From the NCBI RefSeq assembly GCF_005280295.1, contig NZ_CP040020.1, forward strand, positions 558,001-622,000: a stretch of DNA of 64,000 nt, read 5' to 3'. Shown piece after piece: positions 45,572-57,444 of this stretch. A model generated the notes under the pieces. That model had not been told where the DNA came from. It ran no database searches and saw only the letters and a list, made by a program, of their open reading frames with translations. The DNA is from Brevibacterium sp. CS2. GTDB lineage: Bacteria; Actinomycetota; Actinomycetes; Actinomycetales; Brevibacteriaceae. The position numbers and the translations under genes are program-made. Each line of letters begins with the position of its first letter. Position 1 is the stretch's first letter.

Positions 45572-47101
45572 TCAGCACTCGACGACGTTGACGGCGAGCC
45601 CGCCGAGCGCGGTCTCCTTGTACTTGTCGCTCATGTCCGCCCCGGTCGCTCGCATCGTCGCGATGACCTCGTCGAGCGACACCCGGTGCTCGCCATCGCC
45701 CCACAGCGCCATCTTCGCGGCGTTGATCGCCTTGCCCGAGGCGATCGCATTGCGCTCGATGCACGGCACCTGGACGAGCCCGGCGATCGGGTCGCAGGTC
45801 AGGCCGAGGTTGTGCTCCATCGCGATCTCCGCGGCGTTCTCCACCTGCTGCACCGAGCAGCCGAGCACCTCGGCGAGACCGCCGGCGGCCATCGACGAGG
45901 CGGATCCGACCTCACCCTGGCAGCCGACCTCGGCCCCGGAGATCGAGGCGCGCTCCTTGTAGAGCACGCCGATCGCACCGGCGGTGAGGAGGAAGCGGAC
46001 GATCGCGTCGGCGCGCGCCGCCTGTCCGCCCTCGACGACCTCGGTGACGTAGTTGAGCGCGTAGTAGAGGACGGCGGGGATGATCCCGGCCGCCCCGTTC
46101 GTCGGCGCGGTGACCACGCGGCCGCCCGAGGCGTTCTCCTCGTTGACGGCGAGCGCGATGAGGTTGACCCACTCCTGGTAGTACTTGGGGTTCTTGCCCG
46201 GATCCTCGGCCTTGAGCCGGAGGAACCAATCGTGGGCGCGACGGCGCACCTTGAGCCCGCCGGGCAGGTAGCCGGAGCGGTCGAGCGAGTTCATCGTGCA
46301 CCGGTCCATCACCGAGTAGATGTGGAGCAGCCCGCGCCGGATCTCGTCCTCGTCCCGGCTCGCCTTCTCGTTGGCGAGCATGACCTCCCAGATCCGCAGG
46401 TCCTCGCGGCGGCAGATCTCGAGGAGCTCCGCGGCGGTCTCGAACGGGAACGGCACGCCTCCCGCCTCACCGGATCCCGCCTCACCGGATCCCGCCTCAC
46501 CCGATCCCGCGGCCGAGGTGCCCGCCGGGCTCGTGCCATCGGCCGACTGGGCCATGGCGGACGGATCGGAAGCGCTGTCCCCGCCCCGAGCATCGGCTCC
46601 GGCCCCGGCCTCGCCACCCGCCGCGAGCGCGGCGTCCTCGGTGGCGGACACGACGAAGCCGCCGCCCACGGAGTAGTAGGTCTCGTGGGCGATCTCCTCG
46701 CCGCCGGCGTCGAGCGCGCGGAGCTCGAGCGCATTGGGATGGCGCTCGAGGATCGTCAGCGGGCGCTGCCGCAGGTCGTCGATCCCGAAGGCGATCTCCT
46801 TCGCATCGGCCAGCCGGATGCACCCGGTGCTGCGCATCCTCTCGGTGCGCTCGACGATCTCATCGGACTCGACGAGATCCGACTGCACCCCTTCGAGGCC
46901 GAGCAGGATCGCGTCGAAGGTGCCGTGGCCGCGGCCGGTCGCGGCGAGCGAGCCGAAGACGTCGACCTCGAGGGAGGCCACCTCATCGACCCGCTCGCCG
47001 ATGAGCTCGGCGAAGCTCGCGGCCGCCCGCATCGGCCCCACGGTGTGGGAGCTCGACGGGCCGATGCCGACGGTGAAGAGGTCGAAGACGCTGATCGTCA
47101 T
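45572..47101 (-). CDS. sdaA: L-serine ammonia-lyase, iron-sulfur type
   Basis: Single-chain L-serine dehydratase of 509 residues, turning serine into pyruvate and ammonia with a 4Fe-4S cluster. [17 protein letters not shown] at 11-27 starts the beta domain, [13 protein letters not shown] carries cluster cysteines, and the chain ends in VVEC, as in enzymes whose C-terminal Cys plugs the active site. Residues 157-215 are an Ala/Gly/Ser-rich insertion containing three GSGEA repeats. ATG 47101 lies 14 nt after the gcvH stop, so it is the last gene of the glycine-cleavage operon. This gives a route from glycine via serine to pyruvate. Confidence 0.95.
   Translation of the reverse strand: MTISVFDLFTVGIGPSSSHTVGPMRAAASFAELIGERVDEVASLEVDVFGSLAATGRGHGTFDAILLGLEGVQSDLVESDEIVERTERMRSTGCIRLADAKEIAFGIDDLRQRPLTILERHPNALELRALDAGGEEIAHETYYSVGGGFVVSATEDAALAAGGEAGAGADARGGDSASDPSAMAQSADGTSPAGTSAAGSGEAGSGEAGSGEAGGVPFPFETAAELLEICRREDLRIWEVMLANEKASRDEDEIRRGLLHIYSVMDRCTMNSLDRSGYLPGGLKVRRRAHDWFLRLKAEDPGKNPKYYQEWVNLIALAVNEENASGGRVVTAPTNGAAGIIPAVLYYALNYVTEVVEGGQAARADAIVRFLLTAGAIGVLYKERASISGAEVGCQGEVGSASSMAAGGLAEVLGCSVQQVENAAEIAMEHNLGLTCDPIAGLVQVPCIERNAIASGKAINAAKMALWGDGEHRVSLDEVIATMRATGADMSDKYKETALGGLAVNVVEC
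46457..46503. repeat. 15-bp coding tandem repeat in sdaA
   Basis: Three copies of a CCGGATCCCGCCTCA-like unit encode GSGEA repeats in the interdomain insertion. Confidence 0.7.
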
Positions 47102-47115
47102 GGGACGGCCCCGGA

Positions 47116-47511
47116 TCAGGTGGTGGCTTCGGCGTAGGCGGCGGCGTCCATGAGCTCGCCGGCCGCGGACACGGCCACCTCGAACAGCCAGCCCTCGCCA
47201 TAGGGGTCGGAGTTGATGATGCCGGGGTCGTCGGAGGCGGCCTCGTTGACCGCGACGACCTCACCGGTCACCGGCGAGTAGAGGTCGGAGACCGACTTCG
47301 TCGACTCGACCTCGCCGCAGGTCTCACCGGCGGTGATCGTGTCGCCCACGGCGGGCAGGTCGACGAACACGATCTCGCCGAGCTCGTCGGCGGCGACGGC
47401 GGTGATGCCGACCTTGACGGTGGAGCCGGTGACGGCGTCGGCGCTCGCGTTCACCCACTCGTGCTCGGCGGAGTAGGAGAAGTCCTGCGGGAGCTCGGGC
47501 AGATCTGCCAT
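47116..47511 (-). CDS. gcvH: glycine cleavage system H protein
   Basis: Lipoyl carrier of the glycine cleavage system, 131 residues. The lipoylation site is Lys72 in [13 protein letters not shown] near 17-20, IVFVDLP and the C-terminal GWLFEV are typical. ATG 47511 has AAGGAC upstream, and the longer frame upstream is non-coding. It lies 136 nt downstream of gcvT and 14 nt upstream of sdaA. Confidence 0.96.
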   Translation of the reverse strand: MADLPELPQDFSYSAEHEWVNASADAVTGSTVKVGITAVAADELGEIVFVDLPAVGDTITAGETCGEVESTKSVSDLYSPVTGEVVAVNEAASDDPGIINSDPYGEGWLFEVAVSAAGELMDAAAYAEATT

Positions 47512-47647
47512 GGTGTGTCCTTTCGTGGATGCCGAGGCGGTCTCGGCGGTGCGATTGCGATGGGTGCGGGTGCCGACCGTCGGATGCCGCCGGCGAGCCG
47601 GTGACATCCGGCGACCCGGCCGGCCCGCGGACGGGCCGGCCGGTGCG

Positions 47648-48833
47648 TCAGTCCTGCTGGCGGGAGTAGAACGGCAGGGCGATGACGGTGAAATCGTGCG
47701 CCTTGCCGCGGATGTCGACGCTCACCGCGGTGCCCGGCTCCGCGGCGACGGAGTCGAGGTAGGCCAGCGCGATCGGGTGGCCGAGCGTCGGCGAGGGCTG
47801 GCCCGAGGTCACGGTCCCCACCTCCTTCCCGTCGACGGAGACGGCGGACCCGGCGCGCGCCGCCCGGCGGCCCTCGGAGGTGAGTCCGGCGAGCACGCGG
47901 GCGGGTTCCGTTCCGGCGAGCTGTTCGAGCGCCGCCCGGGCCCAGAACTCGCTCTTGTTCTTCAGCGCGGCGGTGACCATCCGGCCCAGGCCGGCGTCGA
48001 TGGGCGTGGTCTGCCGGCTGAGCTCGTTGCCGTACAGCGGCATCCCGGCCTCGAGGCGCAGCGAATCGCGGGCGGCGAGCCCGGCGGGCACGAGGCCGTG
48101 GCCCTCCCCAGCGGCGGTGAGCGCCTCCCACAGGCTGACGGCCTGCGGGTTCGGCAGGTAGAGCTCGAAGCCGTCCTCCCCGGTGTAGCCGGTGCGGGCG
48201 AGCATGACGTCGATGCCGGACACGGTGAGCGGCGCCCACGCGTAGTACTTCAGGTCCTCGATGCCGGCTCGGGCACCGGCGTCGTCCTGGGTGGCGAGCA
48301 GGATCGCCTCGGCGGCCGGCCCCTGCACCGCGATGAGCGCGGTGTCGCCCGACTCGTCGCGGACCTCGAGGTCGACCGGCCCCGCGTCCGCGGTGCCTGC
48401 GCTCGGAACTGCTCGGCGCGCTCGGCGAGCGCGGCCGCGACGGCCGGGGTGTTCGAGGCGTTGGGCACGACGAGGTACTCCTCGTCGGCCATCCGGTAGG
48501 TGATGAGGTCGTCGATGATGCCGGCGGACTCGTCGACGATGACGCCGTACTTCGCCTTGCCGACCTTCATCGTCGAGTACGTCGCGAGCAGCGCGAAGTC
48601 GAGGAACGCCGCGGCGTCTGCGCCGGTCACCCGCACCTCGCCCATGTGGGAGAGGTCGAAGATCCCGGCCGCGTCGCGCACCGCCCGGTGCTCGGCGAGC
48701 TCGGAGCCGTACTTGAGCGGCATGTCCCAGCCGCCGAAGTCGGTGAAGCTCGCCCCCAGGGCCGAGTGGACGGAGTGGAGCGGGGTCTGCCGCGGGCCGG
48801 TCGGCTCCCCGGTCTGCTGCGTGGTGTCGGCGC

Positions 48834-48837
<4 letters not shown>
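47648..48837 (-). pseudogene. gcvT: aminomethyltransferase gcvT, frameshifted as sequenced
   Basis: T protein of the glycine cleavage system, which transfers the one-carbon unit to tetrahydrofolate. Residues 1-145 ([20 protein letters not shown] onward) read in one frame from ATG 48837. From about 48400 to the stop at 47648 the rest (VDLEVRDESG, TGYTGEDGFELY, RDSLRLEAGMPLYG, and the C-terminal domain) reads in another. One missing base near 48398-48408, in a GC-rich stretch, explains the break; the total would then be about 396 codons, near the normal size. The rest of the gene looks intact, so a sequencing error or a very recent mutation is likely. The start overlaps the gcvP stop as ATGA. 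Confidence 0.88.
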
Positions 48838-51965
<3,128 letters not shown>

Positions 51966-52019
51966 GGAAGTCCTCACGGTGGTGTGCACGTCGGGGAGAC
52001 GGACACAGGGTCGGGCACG

Positions 52020-52071
52020 GTGGTCCTCCCCGTTCTGTCAGCACCTCGCGCCGGCGGTCTGCGGGGACCAC
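52020..52071 (-). promoter_or_regulatory. possible riboswitch expression platform hairpin
   Basis: GTGGTCC and GGACCAC, extended by CCCCG/CGGGG with a bulge, form a long hairpin between the glycine aptamer and gcvP. Confidence 0.4.
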
Positions 52072-52078
52072 GGCGCGG

Positions 52079-52231
52079 CTCTTCCAGAGTCGCCTGCACG
52101 CATCGGTACTGGGCCTGAGAGTTTCCCGGGGAGGGAATTGCACCTACGGCGCCGCGGTGGGCCTCGGACCGGGGCCGCGCGCCTGCTGCGCAGGGCGGGG
52201 ATTCCGGATCATCGACCGCACGGCTCTCCCG
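52079..52231 (-). ncRNA. glycine riboswitch aptamer
   Basis: On the minus strand the leader reads GGGAGAG, then GCGCCGTAGGTGCAA, then ACTCTCAGGC, a GTACCG turn and GACTCTGGAAGAGC, the conserved order of the glycine aptamer. Only one aptamer fits, with a long P3-type stem in the first half. It precedes gcvP, so glycine should switch on its own breakdown operon. It was identified by pattern only, without a covariance search. Confidence 0.88.
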
Positions 52232-52285
52232 ACACGTGTCATCACGGCTTATTCAACTGTGGGGTCCATCATAGCGGCCCGGCCG

Positions 52286-52448
52286 GGCGGCCGGAAGGAG
52301 CTGCGGAGCACCGGCCGCCGCTGGGGAGCACCCGCTCAGCCGGCCGGGAGCGGACTGTGGTGGTATCGGCGGAGAGTAGGTGCATCGACGCCCCCACACT
52401 CGTGCATATCCCCCACACTCCGCAGCCGGCGGCCGGAAGGAGCTGCGG
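52286..52448. repeat. 21-nt direct repeats flanking a hairpin element
   Basis: Identical 21-nt copies at 52286-52306 and 52428-52448 (sharing GGCGGCCGGAAGG and AGCTGCGG) flank a 121-nt interval that contains hairpin repeat copy 2. Confidence 0.7.
52353..52422. repeat. hairpin repeat, TGTGGTGG family copy 2
   Basis: GGACTGTGGTGGTATCGGC resembles the start of the element at 25529 (about 34 of 41 positions over the first part). CCCCCACACTC occurs twice, at 52391 and 52410, 19 bp apart, and pairs imperfectly with the left arm. Confidence 0.6.
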
Positions 52449-52471
52449 CCGGGGGGAACCGCGGGCGCGGT

Positions 52472-54136
52472 TCAGCGGCTGTGGGCGACCTGCCCGCCGA
52501 CGACCGTCATGAGCGGCCGGGTGTCGCGCACCCGCGCGGCGTGTTCGAACAGTGCCTGCTCCGAGGCGGCCTCGCCGGTCATCCCGTCGTAGCCGTCCCC
52601 GCGCAGCGGATCGTGGTCGAGGACGAGGAAGTCCGCGGCCATCCCGGCGCTGATCCGACCGGTGCGCGTCTCCAGGCCGGCGGCGTAGGCCGCGCCCGCC
52701 GAGTGCGCCTCGATCGCGGCGTAGGCGCTGATCCGGCGCTCGGGCTGAAAGGTCGTGGCCGGGTCGCCGGAGATGTCGGCGCGGGTCATCGCGGCGTAGA
52801 TCGCGGCGAAGGGATTCGCCGGCTCGACGGGCCCGTCGGAGCCGAACGCCACCGTCGCGCCGGCCGCGGCGAGATCGCCCCAGGCGTAGGCGGCCAGGGA
52901 CTCGTCGGGCCGCAGCCGGTCGAGGAGGTGGAGGTCGGAGATGCAGTGGCGCGGCTGCATCGAGGCGACGACGCCGAGCTCGGCGAAGCGGGCGACATCG
53001 GCGGGCTGGATGAACTGGGCGTGCTCGATGCGGTGGCGGAACACCCGCCCGAAGCTCCGCTCGGCCCGCACGGTGCGCTCGGTGTTCGCGGCCAGGGCGG
53101 ACAGCACGTGGTGGTTGGCCTGGTCGCCGATCGCGTGGATCGCCAGCGAGATCCCGCGGTCGAGCGCCTCGGCGATCTGGCCGCGGAGCACGTCCTCGGT
53201 GGCGATCTGGATGCCGTGGTTGGGCTCCTCGCCCGCGGCGTGCGGGAACGGCGAGGACATGTAGCTCGTGTGGGAGCCGAGCGCCCCGTCGGAGAACAGC
53301 TTGAGGCCGCCCTGGACGTACCAGTCGTCGCCGCGGCCGGTGCGCCAGCCGGTGCGCTTGGCCCAGTCGAACTCCTCGAGCCGCAGGTACTTGACGACGC
53401 GCAGGCGCTGCTCGCCGGCGGCGCGGAGCGCCTCCCAGGTCTCCCGGGTGGCCTGGCCGTCGATGTCGTGGAGGCCGGTGAGGCCTTCGGCGAGCCACGA
53501 GTCCTGCGCCTTCCGCAGCCGGTCGACGCGGACCTCGAGCGGGAGGACGGGGATGATGCGCTCGACGAGCGTCGCGGCGTCCTCGCGGAGGATGCCGGTG
53601 GGGCGGCCGTGCTCGTCGCGGACGATCTCCCCACCGCGCGGGCTCGGGGTGTCGTCGTGGATCCCGGCGGCGCGCAGGGCCGCGCCGTTGCACCACAGGG
53701 TGTGGTAGTCGATCGTCCAGAGCGCCACGGGCCGGTCGGGGAACGCCTCGTCGAGGAGGGTGCGGTCGGGCTGCTCCGGCCGGTCCCAGGTGTTGAAGTC
53801 CCAGCGGCCGCCGGTCACCCAGACGCCCTCGGGCAGGGTGCGGGCGTGGGCGCGGACCGCCTCGATCGCCTCGTGCTCGGAGCGGACCCGGCGGAGGTCG
53901 ATGTCGGCGAGGGTGTCGGCGTACATCCCGGCGTGGAGGTGCGCGTCGACGAGACCGGGGATGATCGTGGCGCCGCGGCAGTCGATCTCCTCGACGCGCA
54001 CCGTGTCGCTCGCGAGATCGCGCAGCTCGCGGACGCTGCCGACCGCGAGGATCTTCCCCTGCGATTCGAGGATCGCGCGTGCGGTGGGGTTCGCGGGGTC
54101 GAACGTCGCCACATCGGCGTGGGTGAAGAGACGCAT
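52472..54136 (-). CDS. YtcJ-like amidohydrolase
   Basis: Metal-dependent hydrolase of the amidohydrolase-3 group, 554 residues. DAHLHAG at about 64-70 holds the first metal ligands; later ligands are in HAIGDQA and HRIEHAQ, and the active-site Asp in AFGSDGPVEP. No signal peptide is present. Substrates of this family are varied (exoenzyme-like amide or lactam hydrolysis) and cannot be assigned. ATG 54136 lies 6 nt behind TAGACT on the minus strand (leaderless). It is downstream of the glycine riboswitch region but reads toward gcvP, as an independent unit. Confidence 0.9.
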   Translation of the reverse strand: MRLFTHADVATFDPANPTARAILESQGKILAVGSVRELRDLASDTVRVEEIDCRGATIIPGLVDAHLHAGMYADTLADIDLRRVRSEHEAIEAVRAHARTLPEGVWVTGGRWDFNTWDRPEQPDRTLLDEAFPDRPVALWTIDYHTLWCNGAALRAAGIHDDTPSPRGGEIVRDEHGRPTGILREDAATLVERIIPVLPLEVRVDRLRKAQDSWLAEGLTGLHDIDGQATRETWEALRAAGEQRLRVVKYLRLEEFDWAKRTGWRTGRGDDWYVQGGLKLFSDGALGSHTSYMSSPFPHAAGEEPNHGIQIATEDVLRGQIAEALDRGISLAIHAIGDQANHHVLSALAANTERTVRAERSFGRVFRHRIEHAQFIQPADVARFAELGVVASMQPRHCISDLHLLDRLRPDESLAAYAWGDLAAAGATVAFGSDGPVEPANPFAAIYAAMTRADISGDPATTFQPERRISAYAAIEAHSAGAAYAAGLETRTGRISAGMAADFLVLDHDPLRGDGYDGMTGEAASEQALFEHAARVRDTRPLMTVVGGQVAHSR

Positions 54137-54142
54137 GGGGCC

Positions 54143-54148
54143 AGTCTA
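54143..54148 (-). promoter_or_regulatory. -10 box, leaderless promoter
   Basis: TAGACT stands 6 nt before the ATG at 54136. Confidence 0.55.
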
Positions 54149-54246
54149 CGGTCGAGGGCGCCCCCAGCGGCAGAGGGCAGGCCGGGTGGGGCGAGCTGCG
54201 GGGCGAGAGCAGGCGCCGGCCGGCGGGGTGCCCAGTCGGGCGGGCG

Positions 54247-54252
54247 TACACT
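54247..54252 (+). promoter_or_regulatory. -10 box, leaderless promoter
   Basis: TACACT stands 7 nt before the ATG at 54260. Confidence 0.5.
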
Positions 54253-54259
54253 GCGGGGC

Positions 54260-54787
54260 ATGACCTCCGACCCCCGCCTCCACGACTCCCCCGCAGCCCC
54301 GGCCCGAGGCGGGTGGGCGGCCCGTCCGGACACGCGCCTCGGCGCCGGGCTGCGGATCGTCCTGCCGGCGATCTGGCTCGGTCTGCTCATCGGCATCTCC
54401 CTGCTCGAGGCGCCGCTGAAGTTCCAGGCGCCGGGCATCACGATCCCGCTCGGCCTGGGGATCGGAAGGCTCGTGTTCACCGCGATGAATGCCGTCGAGG
54501 TCGCCCTCGTCCTCGTGCTCCTGTTCGCGACCCTGCGGGCCGGGGTCGGCACGGTGCAGCGCGGACTGACCTGGGCGCTCACCGCCGTGCTGCTCATCAA
54601 GGTCGCCGGCATCCGGCCGCTGCTCAACCGGCGCACGGACATGGTGCTCGCCGGCGTCGACGACGGCGGCTCGTCCTGGCACTACCTCTACATCGCCGCC
54701 GACGGCCTCCTCATCGTCGGGCTCGTCGTTCTCCTCGTCGTCGCGGTCCGCGCCTCGGTCCGCCCGCACGGCACCGCGCAGGCCTGA
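54260..54787 (+). CDS. four-helix membrane protein of unknown function
   Basis: Product of 175 residues. After a 28-residue hydrophilic start there are four hydrophobic segments (about 30-48, 65-95, 100-118 and 140-160). Between helices 1 and 2, EAPLKFQAPGITIPLGLGIG is a conspicuous loop, and GVDDGGSSWHYLYIAADG lies before the last helix. I recognise no named family. The start at 54260 is leaderless. It is divergent from the amidohydrolase gene and converges on ligD with 77 nt between. Confidence 0.75.
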   Translation: MTSDPRLHDSPAAPARGGWAARPDTRLGAGLRIVLPAIWLGLLIGISLLEAPLKFQAPGITIPLGLGIGRLVFTAMNAVEVALVLVLLFATLRAGVGTVQRGLTWALTAVLLIKVAGIRPLLNRRTDMVLAGVDDGGSSWHYLYIAADGLLIVGLVVLLVVAVRASVRPHGTAQA

Positions 54788-54864
54788 AGGCCGGCGCGCC
54801 GGCCGATCGCACTCCTGAGCCGGTCTGAGGCGCGGTCCGGCAGAGCGGCTGCCGGGGCGGGCCG

Positions 54865-57309
54865 TCATTCCACCGGCGACTCCCAGCGCACTTCGTCCGG
54901 GGTCTTGTCCGGGCGCAGCCCGCGCCAGATCGGCTGCCGCAGCCGCCCCTCGGATGTGCGGCCGGAGTGCGCGACCTCGCCGACGAGCTTCGCGCTCACC
55001 CACGTCGCATCGCGGGAGTCCGCCGCGGGGACATCGCCGACAGCCGGGGTCCTGCGCGTGATCCGGTCGAGCCGTGCGCGCAGGTCGGCGAGCTCGGCTT
55101 CGGCGAATCCGCTGCCGACGCGCCCCGCGTATGCGAGCTCACCGTCCTCGGGCACCGCGAGGAGCAGGGAGCCGAGTGTCGAGGAGCGGCTCCCCTTCCC
55201 CGTCCGGTATCCGATGACGACCGCCTCCTGGTGGGTGTCGTGCTTGATCTTGATCCAGCCGCGGGACCGCCGGCCGGGCAGGTAGCGGTCGTCCGTCCGC
55301 TTGGCGACGATCCCCTCGAGGCCGAGCTCACGACTGATGTCGATCGCGGCGTCGACCGGCACGCCGAGGTCGGCGGGCACCTGGATGCGGTCGCTGCCCG
55401 ACCGCCCGTCCCCGCCCAGCAGCTCCTCGAGGAGTGCGCGGCGTTCGGAGTACGGGCGGGTGAGCAGACTGCCGTGCTCCGGTGAGCGGAGGAGGTCGAA
55501 GACGAAGAGGTAGGCCGGGGTGTCCTCCATCGCCCGCTCGACATCGCGGGGACGGGTGAGCTTCCCGCGGGTCTGGAGCAGCCCGAAGCTCGGCCGGCTG
55601 CTGCTGTCGAGGGCGACGATCTCACCGTCGACCACCGTGCCGACGGGCACGAGCTCGGCGAGCGCGGCGAGTTCGGGGAAGGTGCGGAGCAGGTCGACGC
55701 CGTTGCGGCTGCGGAGCTCGACCCCGTCCTCCCGGGCCCCGGCGATCGCCCGATAGCCGTCCCACTTCCCCTCGAACGCCCATTCGTCGTCGGCGTCGAG
55801 ATCCGCCGGCGATCCCGCCGTCGCGAGCATCGGGGCCGGGAGGTCGTCGGTGAAGGGTGCCGCGGCCGCCGGCTGGTCCTTCATCAGCTGCATGAGCCAG
55901 CTGTCGCCGTCGGTATGGACGAGGACGTAGCGTCGGGGCACTCCTCCGAGCCCGCCGTCCGGGCGCCCGTCGAGCACGGCGATGATCTCCTCGCCCGCCC
56001 GCCACTTCTCGATGGCGATCGTGCCCGAGTCCCAGATCGTCACCTCACCGGCGCCGTATTCCCCCTTCGGGATCCTCCCCTCGAAGCGCGCGTACTCGAG
56101 CGGGTGGTCCTCCGTCTGCACCGCCAGCCGGTTGACGCCCGGCTCCAGGGGCGGGCCCTTGGGCACCGCCCAGGACACGAGCACCCCGTCGCGCTCGTAG
56201 CGGGTGTCGAAGTGGAGGCGGCTGGCGTGGTGCTCCTGGATGACGAAGATCGGCTCGGTGCCCGCGGAGCCCGCCGTCCGCCCGGCTTCCTCCTCGCCCG
56301 TCCCCCTGGAGCCGCCCCGCGCGGACCCGTGCGGTGCGGCCTCCGGCACCGGCTCCGGCGTCCGGGCGGCATCCCGTCTGGCCCGGTAGGCGTCCAGCGC
56401 ACCGGCCGTGCCGTCCGCTCGCGGGTCCCGCCCGAGATCGGCCATCGGGTCGAGGCCGTCGGCCACCCGATCCATCACCTGGCGGTGGTCGAGCTGCGCC
56501 AGGCCCGGGTCGTCGAGCTCGTCCCAGGTGCGCGGCGCGGCGACGAACGGACGGGCCCGGCCGCGCAGCGAGTAGGGGCAGACGGTGGTCTTGCTCGAAT
56601 TGTTCTGGCTCCAGTCGACGAGCACCCTGCCGCGGCGCAGCGACTTCTTCATCCGGCTCACCACGAGGTCGGGGTGATCGGCCTCGAGGGACCGGGCGAG
56701 CTCGTGGGCCACCTCGGACACCTGCTCCGAGGTCGAGGCGCCGTCGAGCCCGGCGTAGAGGTGGATGCCCTTCGACCCGGAGGTCACCGGCACCGACTCG
56801 AGACCGAGGTCGGTGAGGATGTCCCGGCACAGGCGGGCGACCTCGGCGCACTCGGCGAGTCCGAGCCCCGGGCCCGGGTCGAGGTCGAGCACCAGCCGGT
56901 CGGGATTCTGCGGGACGCCGTCCGCGTCGAACCGCCATTGCGGGACGTGGATCTCGAGGGCCGCGACCTGCCCCAGCCAGGCGAGCACTGAGGGCCCGTC
57001 GATGAGCGGGTAGGTGTTCGTGTGGTCGGAGTGCTCGAGGTCCTCCCGCGGCACCCAGCCGGGGGCGGAGTCCTCGAGGTCCTTGCGGAAGAACGGTGCC
57101 CGGGGCTCGGCCTCGGTGCCGACCCCGTCCGGCCAGTGCTTGCGCGTGACGGGGCGCCCGGCCGCCTGCGGGACGAGCACCGGCGCGATGGTGCTGAGGT
57201 AGGTCAGGACGTCGGCCTTCGTGGTCCCCGCGGACGGGTAGAGCACCTTGTCGAGGTTGCTCAGCGTCAGCTGCCGGCCGTCGACCGTGACCTTCTGCCG
57301 CTTCGCCAT
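54865..57309 (-). CDS. ligD: ATP-dependent DNA ligase D (polymerase, phosphoesterase, ligase)
   Basis: Multifunctional repair enzyme of non-homologous end joining, 814 residues, in the mycobacterial order. The primase-polymerase domain covers about 1-290 (LSNLDKVLYP; metal motif LVLDLDPG). The 3'-phosphoesterase domain spans about 330-480 (FVIQEHHASRLHFDTR). The ATP-dependent ligase covers about 490-814, with Lys515 in FEGKWDGYRA as the adenylated residue. ATG 57309 has a perfect GAGGAGG. A Gly/Glu/Ala-rich linker joins the first two domains. It is divergent from ku across 135 nt, so both can be co-regulated. Confidence 0.97.
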   Translation of the reverse strand: MAKRQKVTVDGRQLTLSNLDKVLYPSAGTTKADVLTYLSTIAPVLVPQAAGRPVTRKHWPDGVGTEAEPRAPFFRKDLEDSAPGWVPREDLEHSDHTNTYPLIDGPSVLAWLGQVAALEIHVPQWRFDADGVPQNPDRLVLDLDPGPGLGLAECAEVARLCRDILTDLGLESVPVTSGSKGIHLYAGLDGASTSEQVSEVAHELARSLEADHPDLVVSRMKKSLRRGRVLVDWSQNNSSKTTVCPYSLRGRARPFVAAPRTWDELDDPGLAQLDHRQVMDRVADGLDPMADLGRDPRADGTAGALDAYRARRDAARTPEPVPEAAPHGSARGGSRGTGEEEAGRTAGSAGTEPIFVIQEHHASRLHFDTRYERDGVLVSWAVPKGPPLEPGVNRLAVQTEDHPLEYARFEGRIPKGEYGAGEVTIWDSGTIAIEKWRAGEEIIAVLDGRPDGGLGGVPRRYVLVHTDGDSWLMQLMKDQPAAAAPFTDDLPAPMLATAGSPADLDADDEWAFEGKWDGYRAIAGAREDGVELRSRNGVDLLRTFPELAALAELVPVGTVVDGEIVALDSSSRPSFGLLQTRGKLTRPRDVERAMEDTPAYLFVFDLLRSPEHGSLLTRPYSERRALLEELLGGDGRSGSDRIQVPADLGVPVDAAIDISRELGLEGIVAKRTDDRYLPGRRSRGWIKIKHDTHQEAVVIGYRTGKGSRSSTLGSLLLAVPEDGELAYAGRVGSGFAEAELADLRARLDRITRRTPAVGDVPAADSRDATWVSAKLVGEVAHSGRTSEGRLRQPIWRGLRPDKTPDEVRWESPVE

Positions 57310-57444
57310 CCGTCCTCCTCCGTCGGGCCGCGCGTCGGGTCCCGGGGGCGGCGGATTCAAGGGGCCTTGTGGTCGCTCGGGTACTCGCTAGGCTGATGGA
57401 ACAGCATCCTAGTGCTCGTGCACGCGTCCTGACAGGGGTGGAAC

